DNA of 64,000 nucleotides from the NCBI RefSeq assembly GCF_002025205.1, contig NZ_CP019947.1, positions 3,262,001 through 3,326,000 of the forward strand, in the 5' to 3' direction. The number at the start of each line of letters is the position of its first letter. Position 1 is the first letter of the stretch. Both the position numbers and the translations under genes were made by a program. Of the stretch, positions 1 through 10,800 are shown piece by piece. The stretch comes from Pseudomonas sp. CC6-YY-74 (lineage in GTDB: Bacteria; Pseudomonadota; Gammaproteobacteria; Pseudomonadales; Pseudomonadaceae). The notes beneath the pieces were generated by a model. The model was not told where the DNA came from. It worked only from the letters and a program-made list of their open reading frames with translations, and did no database searches.

Positions 1-481
1 CCTGCTCGGCGGCGGCGCCAGCTCGGATGCTTACCACATCTCCGCGCCCGAACCCCAGGGCCTTGGCGCCCAGCAGGCGATGCGCAAGGCCCTGGCCGCC
101 GCAGGCGTAGCCGCCGAGGAGATCGACTACCTGAACCTGCACGGCACCGCCACCCAGCACAACGATGCGATGGAAAGCCTGGCGGTACAGGCCGTGTTTC
201 CCCAAGGCGTACCCTGTTCCTCGACCAAGCCGCTAAGCGGCCACACCCTGGGCGCCGCTGGAGCGCTGGAGGCGGCGTTCTGTTGGCTGACCCTGAGCGC
301 CTACAACCGCGATCAGCGCCTGCCGCCCCATCTGTGGGACGGCCAGAGCGATCCGCAACTGCCGCGCCTGCAGCTGGTCGACGCGCATGCCGCGGTCGCC
401 AGGCGCCCGCAGCGGCTGATGAGCAACTCGTTCGCCTTTGGCGGCAGCAACCTGTCGCTGATTCTCGGAGCCCTGCCATGA
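1..481 (+). CDS. Beta-ketoacyl-ACP synthase, C-terminal part (aryl-polyene type)
   Basis: The frame is already open at base 2 and the gene starts left of the window, so only about 159 C-terminal residues are visible. It shows the second half of a FabB/FabF-type condensing enzyme: an HGTAT motif with a catalytic His, a Lys in the STKPLSGH stretch, then GHTLGAAG with the second catalytic His. It ends with the family-typical FAFGGSN segment. The active-site Cys would lie outside the window. Its stop overlaps the dehydratase start (ATGA), and a reductase and a second ketosynthase follow. That order matches the end of aryl polyene clusters (ApeO-P-Q-R), so it probably elongates a polyene acyl chain on an ACP. 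The cluster assignment is inferred from order, because the glycosyl/acyl transferase part is not visible. Confidence 0.88.
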   Translation, partial: LLGGGASSDAYHISAPEPQGLGAQQAMRKALAAAGVAAEEIDYLNLHGTATQHNDAMESLAVQAVFPQGVPCSSTKPLSGHTLGAAGALEAAFCWLTLSAYNRDQRLPPHLWDGQSDPQLPRLQLVDAHAAVARRPQRLMSNSFAFGGSNLSLILGALP

Positions 482-942
482 GCCTGTGGCCCATCGCCGA
501 ATTACTGCCACATGCCGGCGACATGATCCTGATCGACGAAGTGCTGCACTTCGCCGAAGACGATGTCGAAACCCGCCTGACCGTGCGCCCCGGCGGCCTG
601 TTCAATCAAGCCGACGGTAGCCTGCCGGCCTGGGTCGGCATCGAGCTGATGGCGCAAAGCGTGGCCGCCTACGCCGGCTGCCAGGCGCGCCAGGCCGGCG
701 TGCCGGTGGCGCTGGGCTTCCTCCTCGGCACGCGCAATTTCCAATGCAACGTCGAGCGCTTCCCCGCCGGCAGCGAACTGCATATCCAGGCCCAGCGCTC
801 GCTGCAGGACGACAATGGCATGGGCGTGTTCGCCTGCCACCTGCGCGGCCCCGGCATCCATGCCGAAGCGCGCCTCAACGTCTTCTGCCCGCCGCAGGTG
901 GCCAGCTACCTGCAAGAACAACCCGAGGAAGCCACGCCATGA
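478..942 (+). CDS. ApeP-like hot-dog 3-hydroxyacyl-ACP dehydratase
   Basis: 154 residues, the usual size of a single hot-dog domain. The N-terminal PHAGDMILID segment resembles the catalytic His loop of FabA/FabZ (His12), and the central helix GIELMAQSVAAYAG would carry the acidic partner (Glu56). The start is the ATG overlapping the upstream stop, which implies translational coupling. A longer frame reaching back to 283 is only an open extension. In aryl polyene synthesis this enzyme dehydrates the beta-hydroxyacyl-ACP made by the FabG partner and so builds conjugated double bonds. The stop (940-942) itself overlaps an ATG at 939 that begins the first 94-bp repeat, so the ancestral downstream gene probably started there. 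Confidence 0.87.
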   Translation: MSLWPIAELLPHAGDMILIDEVLHFAEDDVETRLTVRPGGLFNQADGSLPAWVGIELMAQSVAAYAGCQARQAGVPVALGFLLGTRNFQCNVERFPAGSELHIQAQRSLQDDNGMGVFACHLRGPGIHAEARLNVFCPPQVASYLQEQPEEATP

Positions 943-1314
943 CTGGCCCGACTCTGCTCAGCGGTCCCAGCCGTGGTCATAGCGCCCGCACCAGCGTGGC
1001 AAGTCGCCGACCATATTTCCGAGAGACTGCACATGACTGATCCGATTCTGCTCACCGGCTCCAGCCTCGGTCATAGCGCCCGCGCCAGCGTGACAAGTCG
1101 CCGACCATATCTTCGAGAGACTGCACATGACTGATCCGATTCTGCTCGCCGGCTCCAGCCGCGGTCATAGCGCCCGCGCCAGCGTGGCAAGTCGCCCGGC
1201 GCATTTACGGGAGATCGCACATGACTGATCCGATTCTGCTCACCGGCTCCAGCCGCGGTCATAGCGCCCGCGCCAGCGTGGCAAGTCGCCGACCATATCT
1301 TCGAGAGACTGCAC
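939..1314 (+). repeat. Four tandem 94-bp repeats copying the fabG 5' end
   Basis: The units start at 939, 1033, 1127 and 1221, each exactly 94 bp, and the true fabG start at 1315 continues the same phase. Every unit opens with ATGACTG and resembles the first codons of fabG (MTDPIL..TGSSRG), then diverges into about 57 bp ending in a purine-rich Shine-Dalgarno-like stretch before the next ATG. Each unit carries a 33-codon frame ending RETAHD (REIAHD in unit 3) whose TGA lies inside the next unit's first codons. Units 2 and 4 are nearly identical. Unit 1 is the most divergent at its start and unit 3 at its tail. The 372-bp stretch between the dehydratase and fabG holds nothing else. Confidence 0.95.
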
Positions 1315-2043
1315 ATGACTGATCCGATTCTGGTCACTGGTTCCAGCCGCGGCATCGGCCGCGCCATCGCCCTGCGCCTGGCCCAGGCCGGCTTCGATAT
1401 CGTCCTGCACTGCCGCGCCCGGCGCGACGAGGCCGAGGCGGTACAAGCGCAGATCCAGGCGCTGGGCCGCCAGGCGCGCATCCTGCAGTTCGATGTCGCC
1501 GAGCGTGCCGCCTGCCGAGAAGTACTCGAAGCCGATGTGGAAAAACATGGCGCCTACTATGGCGTGGTGTGCAACGCCGGCCTGACCCGCGATGGCGCCT
1601 TTCCGGCACTGAGCGAAGACGACTGGGACCAGGTGCTGCGCACCAATCTCGACGGTTTCTATAACGTCCTGCATCCGCTTACCATGCCGATGATCCGCCG
1701 GCGCCAGCCGGGGCGCATCGTCTGCATCACCTCGGTATCCGGGCTGATCGGCAACCGTGGCCAGGTCAATTACAGCGCGTCCAAGGCCGGGGTCATAGGG
1801 GCGGCCAAGGCCCTGGCCATCGAGTTGGGCAAACGCAGAATCACGGTCAACTGCGTGGCGCCGGGCTTGATCGACACCGAGATGCTCGACGAAAACCTGC
1901 CGCTGGAGGACATCCTCAAGATGATCCCCGCCGCACGCATGGGCACCCCGGCAGAAGTGGCCGGGGCGGTGAATTTTCTGATGTCCGAGGAGGCGGCCTA
2001 CATTACCCGTCAGGTCCTCTCGGTAAACGGTGGGTTGTGTTGA
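1315..2043 (+). CDS. fabG: 3-oxoacyl-ACP reductase FabG (ApeQ-like)
   Basis: 242-residue classical short-chain dehydrogenase. The NADP-binding TGSSRGIG is at residues 8-15, NAG at 87-89, catalytic Ser near 140, and Tyr153/Lys157 in NYSASKAG. It reduces the beta-ketoacyl-ACP made by the flanking ketosynthases. I chose the ATG at 1315 because TGSSRGIG then sits at the normal distance from the N terminus and GAGAGA lies just upstream. The four upstream repeats also begin with the same codons but run out of frame after about 12 codons. The stop overlaps the next start (TGATG), so fabG and the following ketosynthase are coupled. The primary fatty-acid fabG normally sits beside fabD/acpP, so this is a dedicated paralogue. 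Confidence 0.93.
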   Translation: MTDPILVTGSSRGIGRAIALRLAQAGFDIVLHCRARRDEAEAVQAQIQALGRQARILQFDVAERAACREVLEADVEKHGAYYGVVCNAGLTRDGAFPALSEDDWDQVLRTNLDGFYNVLHPLTMPMIRRRQPGRIVCITSVSGLIGNRGQVNYSASKAGVIGAAKALAIELGKRRITVNCVAPGLIDTEMLDENLPLEDILKMIPAARMGTPAEVAGAVNFLMSEEAAYITRQVLSVNGGLC

Positions 2044-3269
2044 TGAAACGAGTCGTAGTCACCGGCATGGCCGGCATCACCTCGCTGGGCAGCGACTGGG
2101 CAAGCATCGAGGCGAACTTGCGGGCCGGCAAGAGCGGCATCCGCTACATGCACGAGTGGGATCGTTTCACTGAACTGAACACCCGCCTCGGCGGGCCAGT
2201 CGATGACTTTGCGGTGCCCAAATACTGGACCCGCAAACAACTGCGCAGCATGGGCCGGGTGGCCAAGCTGGCAGTCCGGGCGGCGGAGCAGGCACTGGAC
2301 GATGCCGGCCTGCTCGGCGACGAGTCGATCAAGGATGGACGCATGGGCGTGGCCTGCGGCTCCTCCACCGGCAGCACCGAGGAGATCAAGGCCTTCGGCA
2401 ACATGCTGCTCAACTCGGTGGCCGACGGCCTCAACGCCAACTCCTATGTGCGCATGATGCCGCACACCACGGCGGCCAATATCAGCATCTTCTTCGGTCT
2501 CAAGGGCCGCCTGATCCCGACTTCCAGCGCCTGCACCAGTGGCAGCCAGGGTATCGGCTACGCCTATGAGGCGATCAAGTTCGGCCGCCTGCCGCTGATG
2601 CTCGCCGGCGGCGCCGAGGAACTCTGCCCGACCGAAGCCATGGTGTTCGACGCGCTCTACGCCACCAGCCTGAAGAACGACACCCCGCAGTCTTCGCCGC
2701 GCCCCTACGACAGCGCTCGCGATGGTCTGGTGATCGGCGAAGGCGCCGGCATGCTGGTACTGGAAGAACTGCAGCACGCCCTGGCGCGCGGCGCCCACAT
2801 CCACGCCGAGATCGTCGGCTTCGGCAGCAATGCCGACGGCCAGCACGCCACCAAACCGGAGCTGGTGACCATGCGTGGCGCCATGCAGTTGGCCCTGGCA
2901 GACGCCAACCTGGAGCCCGCAGCGATCGGCTACGTCAATGGTCATGGTACCGCCACCGAGCAGGGCGACATCGCCGAGTCCCTGGCCACCAGTAGCCTGT
3001 TCGGCGCACAGATGCCGATCAGCTCGCAGAAGAGCTTCCTCGGTCACACCCTCGGCGCCTGTGGTGCACTGGAATCCTGGTTCAGCATCGAGATGATGAA
3101 CCGCGACAGCTACGTACCTACCCTCAACCTCGACCATATCGACCCGGCCTGCGGCGAACTGGACTACCTGCGCGGCGAATTCCGCCAGATGAGCAACCAA
3201 TACGTGATGAACAACAACTTCGCCTTCGGCGGGGTCAACACCTCGTTGATCTTCCGCCGCTGGCGCTGA
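2043..3269 (+). CDS. Beta-ketoacyl-ACP synthase (FabF-like, ApeR type)
   Basis: 408 residues, full length for a KAS I/II enzyme. The catalytic triad is intact: Cys164 in SSACTSGS, His301 in GHGTAT, His335 in FLGHTLGA, with Lys330 just before. The C terminus has NNFAFGGVNTS. The start is the ATG overlapping the fabG stop and gives the typical MKRVVVTGMA opening; a GTG at 2037 is in frame but less likely. It is the last gene of the dehydratase-reductase-ketosynthase run and fits the final gene of an aryl polyene cluster, catalysing malonyl-ACP condensation. A KAS with all catalytic residues is probably an active condensing enzyme and not a chain-length factor. Confidence 0.92.
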   Translation: MKRVVVTGMAGITSLGSDWASIEANLRAGKSGIRYMHEWDRFTELNTRLGGPVDDFAVPKYWTRKQLRSMGRVAKLAVRAAEQALDDAGLLGDESIKDGRMGVACGSSTGSTEEIKAFGNMLLNSVADGLNANSYVRMMPHTTAANISIFFGLKGRLIPTSSACTSGSQGIGYAYEAIKFGRLPLMLAGGAEELCPTEAMVFDALYATSLKNDTPQSSPRPYDSARDGLVIGEGAGMLVLEELQHALARGAHIHAEIVGFGSNADGQHATKPELVTMRGAMQLALADANLEPAAIGYVNGHGTATEQGDIAESLATSSLFGAQMPISSQKSFLGHTLGACGALESWFSIEMMNRDSYVPTLNLDHIDPACGELDYLRGEFRQMSNQYVMNNNFAFGGVNTSLIFRRWR

Positions 3270-3299
3270 AATCCACTCACAACGGCCGGAGATTAAGGA

Positions 3300-3678
3300 A
3301 TGTCCCAGCTGATTCACACACTGCTGCGGTGGATCGGCCGGAGCGCCCTGGCCGGCGGTACCAGCAAGCCAGTCGAGCACACCCAGCAAACCGCCCCGGC
3401 CCCCAGCGCAGGCATCAACGCGGACATGCAACGGGCGATCGTCCGCGCCCTGAGCAACGCGAATGGCTGCTGCAGGTCGGCCCGAGCGAGATCCAGGCCG
3501 AGGTCACCCTGCGCGACCGGCATCACGTGCAGATCGGCATGCCCTACAGCGTCGAGGCCTGAGTTACCGGGACAGCAAGATCCCCCGCCACTACAACCCC
3601 TGGGTCAACAACCTGCGCGTGAGCATTCCCCAGCAACTGCAAGCGCCGCGCCTCATCCCGCACCAGGCCGCGGCGTGA
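3300..3678 (+). pseudogene. Frame-broken small conserved protein
   Basis: Three successive reading frames join into one plausible 126-residue protein. The first starts at ATG 3300 and reads to about 3453. The second continues from EQREWLLQV to GMPYSVE near 3560. The third runs from GLSYRDSK to the TGA at 3676-3678. Each junction is repaired by adding one G to a short G run (CTGAG to CTGGAG; GAGGC to GAGGGC). The C-terminal pattern YRDSK..HYN.WV.NL resembles small lipoproteins with a similar tail that I recall but cannot name. A possible lipobox (ALAGG) has Gly where Cys would be needed. Its end overlaps the next gene's GTG (GTGA), which suggests these were once coupled genes. It could be real decay or sequencing error. 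Confidence 0.6.
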
Positions 3679-4913
3679 GGCCAGCGGCCGTCGCTCGCGG
3701 GCTCGGCAAGCTGCTGGGCACCGGCCTGGCGCTGTCGTTTCTCGCCGCCTGCGGCACCTTGACCCGCATACCCCTCGACCCAGCGGATCGGCAAGGCCTG
3801 CGGTTCGCCCACGACGGTGGCTGGCAGGCCGAGGTGGACGCCCTGGCCCAGCCGCTGATCGAGCGCAAGCGCACCCCGGGCCTGGTGGTCGGCGTGCTGA
3901 GCGCCGATGGGCAAAAACACTTCTTCGGCTATGGCGTTACCGATCGGCACAGTCGCAGACAACCGGATGGCAACACCCTGTTCGCCGTCGGCTCCGTGAG
4001 CAAGGGCTTTATGGGCAACGTCGCCGCCATGCTGGTACAGGATGGCCTGCTCAGTTGGGATGACGACCTCGAACACCTGCTGCCCGCCGATACCCGGCTA
4101 AGTGACGACGCCAAGAAGATCACCCTGCTGCAACTGGCCACCCACACCGCAGGTCTGCCACGCCAACCGATGACGCCGCGGACGCTGAGCTACTTCATCG
4201 AGTACCTGTTCACCGGCAACAATTTCTACCGTCACTTCGATCGTCACTACCTACTCGACTACCTGGCCGACTTCGACGGCCCCGAGCAGGTCGAACCGCA
4301 CTACTCGAACATCGGCTACGGCCTGCTCGGCCATGTGCTGGAGCTACGCAGCGGCAAGAAGATCGCCGAACTGGTGCAGGAGAGGATTCTCACCCCCCTG
4401 CATCTGAACAACACCGGCTACCCTCCCGAACAGCTGAGCGGCTATCGCGAGCGGGCTCGCGGTCATGCCGGCGACCAACCCAAGTTCATCCGCCGCGGCC
4501 AGCCCGTGCCCGACTGGCAATTCAGCGAGATCCTGCAGGGTTCCGCGGCACTCTACTCGAACGCCGCAGACCTGCTCGACTATGCCGCGGTGCACCTGCA
4601 CGGCAGTGCCCACGCGAAGCTGGATGCGGCGCTGCTGGACAGCCTGCGGGTACGCGTCGAGCGCCCGCAAGAAGCCGCCGCCATCGCCTGGGTTGTCGAT
4701 GACATCGACGGGCAGAAAATCACCTATCAGATCGGCCTAGTCGCGGGCTACTCCAGTTACCTGGGCCTGGACAGCCGGCACAAGACCGCCGTGGTGGTGC
4801 TGCAGAACAGCTTCAACTGGACCAACGCCATCGGCCATCGTCTGTTGCTGCGCATGGCCGGCTCGGCGGACCCGCAAAGCGACAGCGGCCTGCAGGCGAC
4901 GCTGCAGCCCTAA
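3675..4913 (+). CDS. Beta-lactamase-fold serine hydrolase, lipoprotein
   Basis: 412 residues from a GTG at 3675 that overlaps the preceding stop. This start gives a short lipoprotein signal peptide (GTGLALSFLAAC, lipid-accepting Cys26); the open frame upstream to 3300 belongs to the broken gene. It is a class C beta-lactamase/DD-peptidase-like enzyme (Pfam Beta-lactamase, PF00144): SVSK (Ser107, Lys110) is the SxxK nucleophile motif and YSN (Tyr210) is the second. The C-terminal basic motif is less clear, near QIGLVAGYSS. It is likely a periplasmic, membrane-anchored esterase or peptidase; true beta-lactamase activity cannot be inferred. The link to the polyene cluster is positional only. Confidence 0.85.
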   Translation: MRPAAVARGLGKLLGTGLALSFLAACGTLTRIPLDPADRQGLRFAHDGGWQAEVDALAQPLIERKRTPGLVVGVLSADGQKHFFGYGVTDRHSRRQPDGNTLFAVGSVSKGFMGNVAAMLVQDGLLSWDDDLEHLLPADTRLSDDAKKITLLQLATHTAGLPRQPMTPRTLSYFIEYLFTGNNFYRHFDRHYLLDYLADFDGPEQVEPHYSNIGYGLLGHVLELRSGKKIAELVQERILTPLHLNNTGYPPEQLSGYRERARGHAGDQPKFIRRGQPVPDWQFSEILQGSAALYSNAADLLDYAAVHLHGSAHAKLDAALLDSLRVRVERPQEAAAIAWVVDDIDGQKITYQIGLVAGYSSYLGLDSRHKTAVVVLQNSFNWTNAIGHRLLLRMAGSADPQSDSGLQATLQP

Positions 4914-4991
4914 GAGCCCGGCCCGGCAGGCCCCGTAGATCCGCTGTGCATATGCAAGGTCTGCGGGATCCACCCAGTTCTCCAGCCCGGC

Positions 4992-5037
4992 TGCAGTCCG
5001 GGAACGCTTCGCCAGGCACTGGACTCCCCGGACTGCA
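4992..5037. repeat. Inverted repeat between convergent genes
   Basis: An 11-bp arm (TGCAGTCCGGG, 4992-5002) faces its complement at 5027-5037 across a 24-base loop, between the convergent hydrolase gene and hemE. There is no T-run, so it is not a classical intrinsic terminator. The arm resembles the CCCGGATGCAA-type element at 48794-48851, a kind of dispersed repeat common in pseudomonads. Confidence 0.5.
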
Positions 5038-5066
5038 TCGCACTCCGCGTCGACGAGCCGACCAGT

Positions 5067-6134
5067 CTAGCGGTGATAGGCCGCCGACAGTTCATGCACC
5101 GCCTCGAGGAAGGCGCCGGCATGGGCCGGGTCGACCTCCGGGGTGATGCCGTGGCCGAGGTTGAACACATGACCCGAGCCCTGGCCATAGCTGGCGAGAA
5201 TACGGGCCACTTCGGCGCGGATGGCCGCGGGCTGGGCGTAGAGCACGGTCGGGTCCATATTGCCTTGCAGGGCAACCTGGCCACCGACGCGGCGCCGCGC
5301 CTCACCGATGTCACAGCTCCAGTCCAGGCCGAGGGCATCGGCGCCAGTCGCCGCCATGGATTCCAGCCACATGCCGCCGTTCTTGGTGAACAGGATCACG
5401 GGCACCTTGCGCCCGTCATGCTCGCGGATCAGGCCATCGACAATCTTCTGCATATAGACCAGGGAGAACTCCTGATAGGCCGCCGACGACAGGTTGCCGC
5501 CCCAGGTGTCGAAGATCTGTACCGCCTGGGCACCGGCAAGGATCTGCCCGTTGAGGTAGCCGATCACCGACTGTGTCAGCTTGTCGAGCAGCGCGTGCAT
5601 GGCCTGCGGGTTGTCATAGAGCATCGCCTTGGACTTGCGGAAGTCCTTCGAGGAACTGCCTTCGACCATATAGGTAGCCAGGGTCCAGGGGCTGCCGGAG
5701 AAGCCGATCAGCGGCACGCGGCCGTTCAGCTCGCGGCGGATGGTGCGCACGGCGTCCATCACGTAGCCGAGGTCTTTTTCCGGGTCGGGAATCGGCAGGG
5801 CCTCGACATCGGCGGCAGTGCTGATCACTTTCTTGAAGCGCGGGCCTTCGCCAGTCTCGAAGTACAGGCCCTGGCCCATGGCATGGGGGATGGTCAGGAT
5901 GTCGGAGAACAGAATCGCCGCGTCCAGTTGCGGGTAGCGATCCAGCGGCTGCAGGGTGACTTCACAGGCGAACTCGGGGTTCATCATCAGCTTCATAAAG
6001 TCACCCGCCTTGGCCCGGCTGGCGCGGTACTCCGGCAGATAACGGCCGGCCTGACGCATCATCCACACCGGGGTGACGTCGACGGGCTGCTTGAGCAGGG
6101 CACGCAGGAAACGGTCGTTCTTCAGGGCGGTCAT
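5067..6134 (-). CDS. hemE: Uroporphyrinogen decarboxylase
   Basis: 355 residues, the normal HemE length. It decarboxylates the four acetate side chains of uroporphyrinogen III to give coproporphyrinogen III in cytosolic haem synthesis. The N-terminal signature [16 protein letters not shown], with the substrate-binding Arg residues, is present, as is the second signature [14 protein letters not shown] chose the ATG at 6134 because CAGGAA precedes it and it matches the usual [13 protein letters not shown] start. The frame stays open upstream to 6230 but that part overlaps a terminator hairpin. The gene lies downstream of the gltBD terminator on the same strand, so it probably has its own promoter in 6135-6190. 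Confidence 0.97.
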   Translation of the reverse strand: MTALKNDRFLRALLKQPVDVTPVWMMRQAGRYLPEYRASRAKAGDFMKLMMNPEFACEVTLQPLDRYPQLDAAILFSDILTIPHAMGQGLYFETGEGPRFKKVISTAADVEALPIPDPEKDLGYVMDAVRTIRRELNGRVPLIGFSGSPWTLATYMVEGSSSKDFRKSKAMLYDNPQAMHALLDKLTQSVIGYLNGQILAGAQAVQIFDTWGGNLSSAAYQEFSLVYMQKIVDGLIREHDGRKVPVILFTKNGGMWLESMAATGADALGLDWSCDIGEARRRVGGQVALQGNMDPTVLYAQPAAIRAEVARILASYGQGSGHVFNLGHGITPEVDPAHAGAFLEAVHELSAAYHR

Positions 6135-6193
6135 GGCAATTCCTGAGCAATAAGTCGTCGGCATAAAAGTGCGGGTATTTTCGCAGACCACCA

Positions 6194-6227
6194 AACAAAA
6201 GGCACGGCGGGTGCCGTGCCTTTTGTT
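6194..6227 (-). terminator. Intrinsic terminator after gltBD
   Basis: A perfect 15-bp inverted repeat (6194-6208 and 6213-6227) with a 4-base loop. The stem core GGCACGGC/GCCGTGCC is flanked by AACAAAA and TTTTGTT, so it can end transcription in either direction. It lies between the gltD stop and the hemE start, and would end the gltBD message. Confidence 0.88.
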
Positions 6228-6278
6228 CATTGCGACGATTTGCCACTACGTCACGCTAAGCGTAGCGAGCGCAGCAGC

Positions 6279-7798
<1,520 letters not shown>

Positions 7799-7809
7799 TT
7801 GAAACTGCG

Positions 7810-10800
7810 TTACTGCGGATTGGCACGAGTGCTGGAGAGCAGCGACTTCAGGCTCGCGGCCTTGGGCTTGACCAACCAGAACTTGCGCAGGTAATCGTCG
7901 AGGTTTTCCAGCAGGTTGCTCCCCCATTCGCTGGCGGTCTCCTGCACATATTCGGCGAGCACACGCTGCAGATGGCTGCGATAGGCCTCCATCGACTCGT
8001 TGTTGATCCGCTGGATCTCCACCAGTTCATGGTTGACCCGGTCGTAGAAGCTGTTGTCCTGGTCGAGCACATAGGCAAAGCCGCCAGTCATGCCGGAACC
8101 GAAGTTATAACCGGTCTTGCCCAGCACACAGACGAAACCGCCGGTCATGTACTCGCAGCAATGATCGCCGGTGCCCTCGACCACAGTATGCGCACCGGAG
8201 TTGCGCACGGCGAAACGCTCGCCCGCAGTGCCGGCGGCGAACAACTTGCCGCCAGTGGCGCCGTACAGGCAGGTGTTGCCGATGATGGCGCTGTCCTGAG
8301 ACTTGAATGGACTGCCCTGCGGCGGCACGATCACCAGCTTGCCGGCCGTCATGCCCTTGCCCACGTAATCGTTGGCATCGCCTTCCAGGTACATGTTCAG
8401 GCCACCGGCGTTCCACACGCCGAAGCTCTGCCCGGCCGTGCCCTTGAAGCGGAAGGTGATCGGCGCCTTGTTCATGCCCTGATTGCCATGTACACGGGCG
8501 ATTTCGCCGGATACGCGGGCACCGATGGAGCGGTCGCAGTTGCAAATATCCAGGGCGAATTCGCCACCGCTGGCAGCATCGATTGCCGGCTTGGCCAGTT
8601 CGACCATCTTCTCGGCCAGCAGGCCCTTATCGAACGGCGGATTCCTGTCGACCTGACAGAACTGCGGCTTGTCGGCCGGAATGTGGTCGCTACCCAGCAA
8701 CGGGCTCAGATCCAGGTGATTCTGCTTGGCGGTCTCGCCCGGCAGAATCTCCAGCAGATCGGTCCGCCCGATCAGCTCTTCGAGACTGCGCACGCCGAGC
8801 TTGGCCAGCCACTCGCGGGTCTCTTCGGCGACATAGGTGAAGAAGTTCATCACCATCTCGACAGTGCCGATGAAGTGATCCTTGCGCAGCTTGTCGTTCT
8901 GCGTGGCGATGCCGGTGGCGCAGTTGTTCAGGTGACAGATACGCAGGTACTTGCAGCCCAGGGCGATCATCGGCGCGGTGCCGAAGCCGAAGCTCTCGGC
9001 GCCGAGGATGGCCGCCTTGACCACATCCAGGCCAGTCTTCAGGCCACCGTCGGTCTGCACCCGCACCTTGCCGCGCAGGTCGTTGCCGCGCAGGGTCTGG
9101 TGCGTTTCTGCCAGGCCCAGCTCCCACGGCGCGCCGGCGTACTTGATCGAACTCAACGGCGAAGCACCGGTGCCACCGTCGTAACCGGAGATGGTGATCA
9201 GGTCGGCATAGGCCTTGGCCACGCCGGCGGCGATGGTGCCGACACCGGCTTCCGCCACCAGCTTGACCGAAACCAGCGCGGCCGGGTTGACCTGCTTGAG
9301 GTCATAGATCAGCTGCGCCAGGTCTTCGATCGAATAGATGTCGTGATGCGGCGGCGGCGAAATCAGGGTCACGCCGGGTACGGCATAACGCAGCCGCGCG
9401 ATCAGGCCGTTGACCTTGCCACCGGGCAGCTGACCGCCCTCACCGGGCTTGGCACCCTGGGCCACCTTGATCTGCAGCACTTCGGCGTTGACCAGGTATT
9501 CCGGGGTCACGCCGAAACGGCCGGTGGCCACCTGCTTGATCTTCGAGCTGCGCACCGTGCCATAACGGGCCGGGTCTTCGCCGCCTTCGCCGGAGTTGGA
9601 GCGCGCACCCAGGCGGTTCATCGCCTCGGCAATCGCCTCGTGGGCCTCGGGCGACAGCGCACCAAGGGAAATACCGGCGGAGTCGAAGCGCTTGAAGATG
9701 CTTTCCAGCGGCTCGACCTGATCGAGATTCAGCGGCTGTTCGGCCAGTTTCAGCTTGAGCAGATCGCGGATCATCGACACCGGGCGGGTATCCACCAGGG
9801 CGCTGTATTCCTTGTACTTCTCGTAACTGCCCTGCTGCACGGCGACTTGCAGGGTGCTGACCACGTCCGGGTTGTAGGCATGGTATTCGCCGCCATAGAC
9901 GAACTTGAGCAAGCCGCCCTGCTGGATCGGCTTGCGCTTGTTCCAGGCCTCGGCCGCGAGCAATTTCTGCTCGGCTTCGAGATCGACGAAACGCGCGCCC
10001 TTGATCCGGCTGGCCACGCCACGGAAGCACAGTTCGGTGACTTCATCGGCCAGGCCGACCGCTTCGAACAGCTGTGCACCGCGGTAGGAGGCGACGGTGG
10101 AGATGCCCATCTTCGACAGGATCTTCAGCAGACCCTTGGAAATGCCCTTGCGGTAGTACTTGAACACTTCGTAGAGATCGCCCAGCACTTCACCGGTGCG
10201 GATCAGGTCGCCGAGCACTTCGTAGGCCAGGAACGGATAGACCGCCGAGGCGCCGAAGCCGAGCAGCACCGCATAGTGGTGCGGGTCACGCGCGGTGGCG
10301 GTCTCGACCAGGATGTTGCAATCGCAACGCAGGCCCTTTTCGGTCAGACGATGATGCACGGCACCGGTCACCAGCGCGGCATGGGCCGGCAGCTTGCCGG
10401 GCCCAATATTGCGGTCGGTCAGCACCAGCAACACCTTGCCGGAGCGCACCGCTTCCTCGGCCTGGTCGGCCATGTTGCGCACGGCCGCTTCGAGACCGAG
10501 CGACTCGTCGTAGTTCATGTCGATCAGCTGACGCTCGAAGCCTGGACGCTCCAGGGTCATCAGCGTGCGCCATTTGGCCGGGGAAATGACCGGCGAGCTG
10601 AGGATCACGCGGGTCGCGTGTTCCGGCGACTCCTGGAAGATGTTGCGCTCGGCACCGAGGCAGATCTCCAGGGACATGACGATGGCTTCACGCAGCGGGT
10701 CGATCGGCGGGTTGGTAACCTGGGCGAACTGCTGGCGGAAATAATCGTACGGCGAGCGCACCCGCTGCGACAGCACGGCCATTGGAGTATCGTCGCCCAT

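Noticed and set aside
939-1314. Tandem repeats as a CRISPR array
   Set aside because: Units are contiguous with no unique spacers, and each resembles the start of fabG.
2010-3431. 473-codon minus-strand frame opposite the ketosynthase
   Set aside because: Shadow of a complete ketosynthase gene, with no start signal or recognisable motif.
3300-4913. One 537-residue fused protein
   Set aside because: The first 125 codons mix the broken small gene's frames; the lipoprotein signal peptide starts cleanly at GTG 3675.
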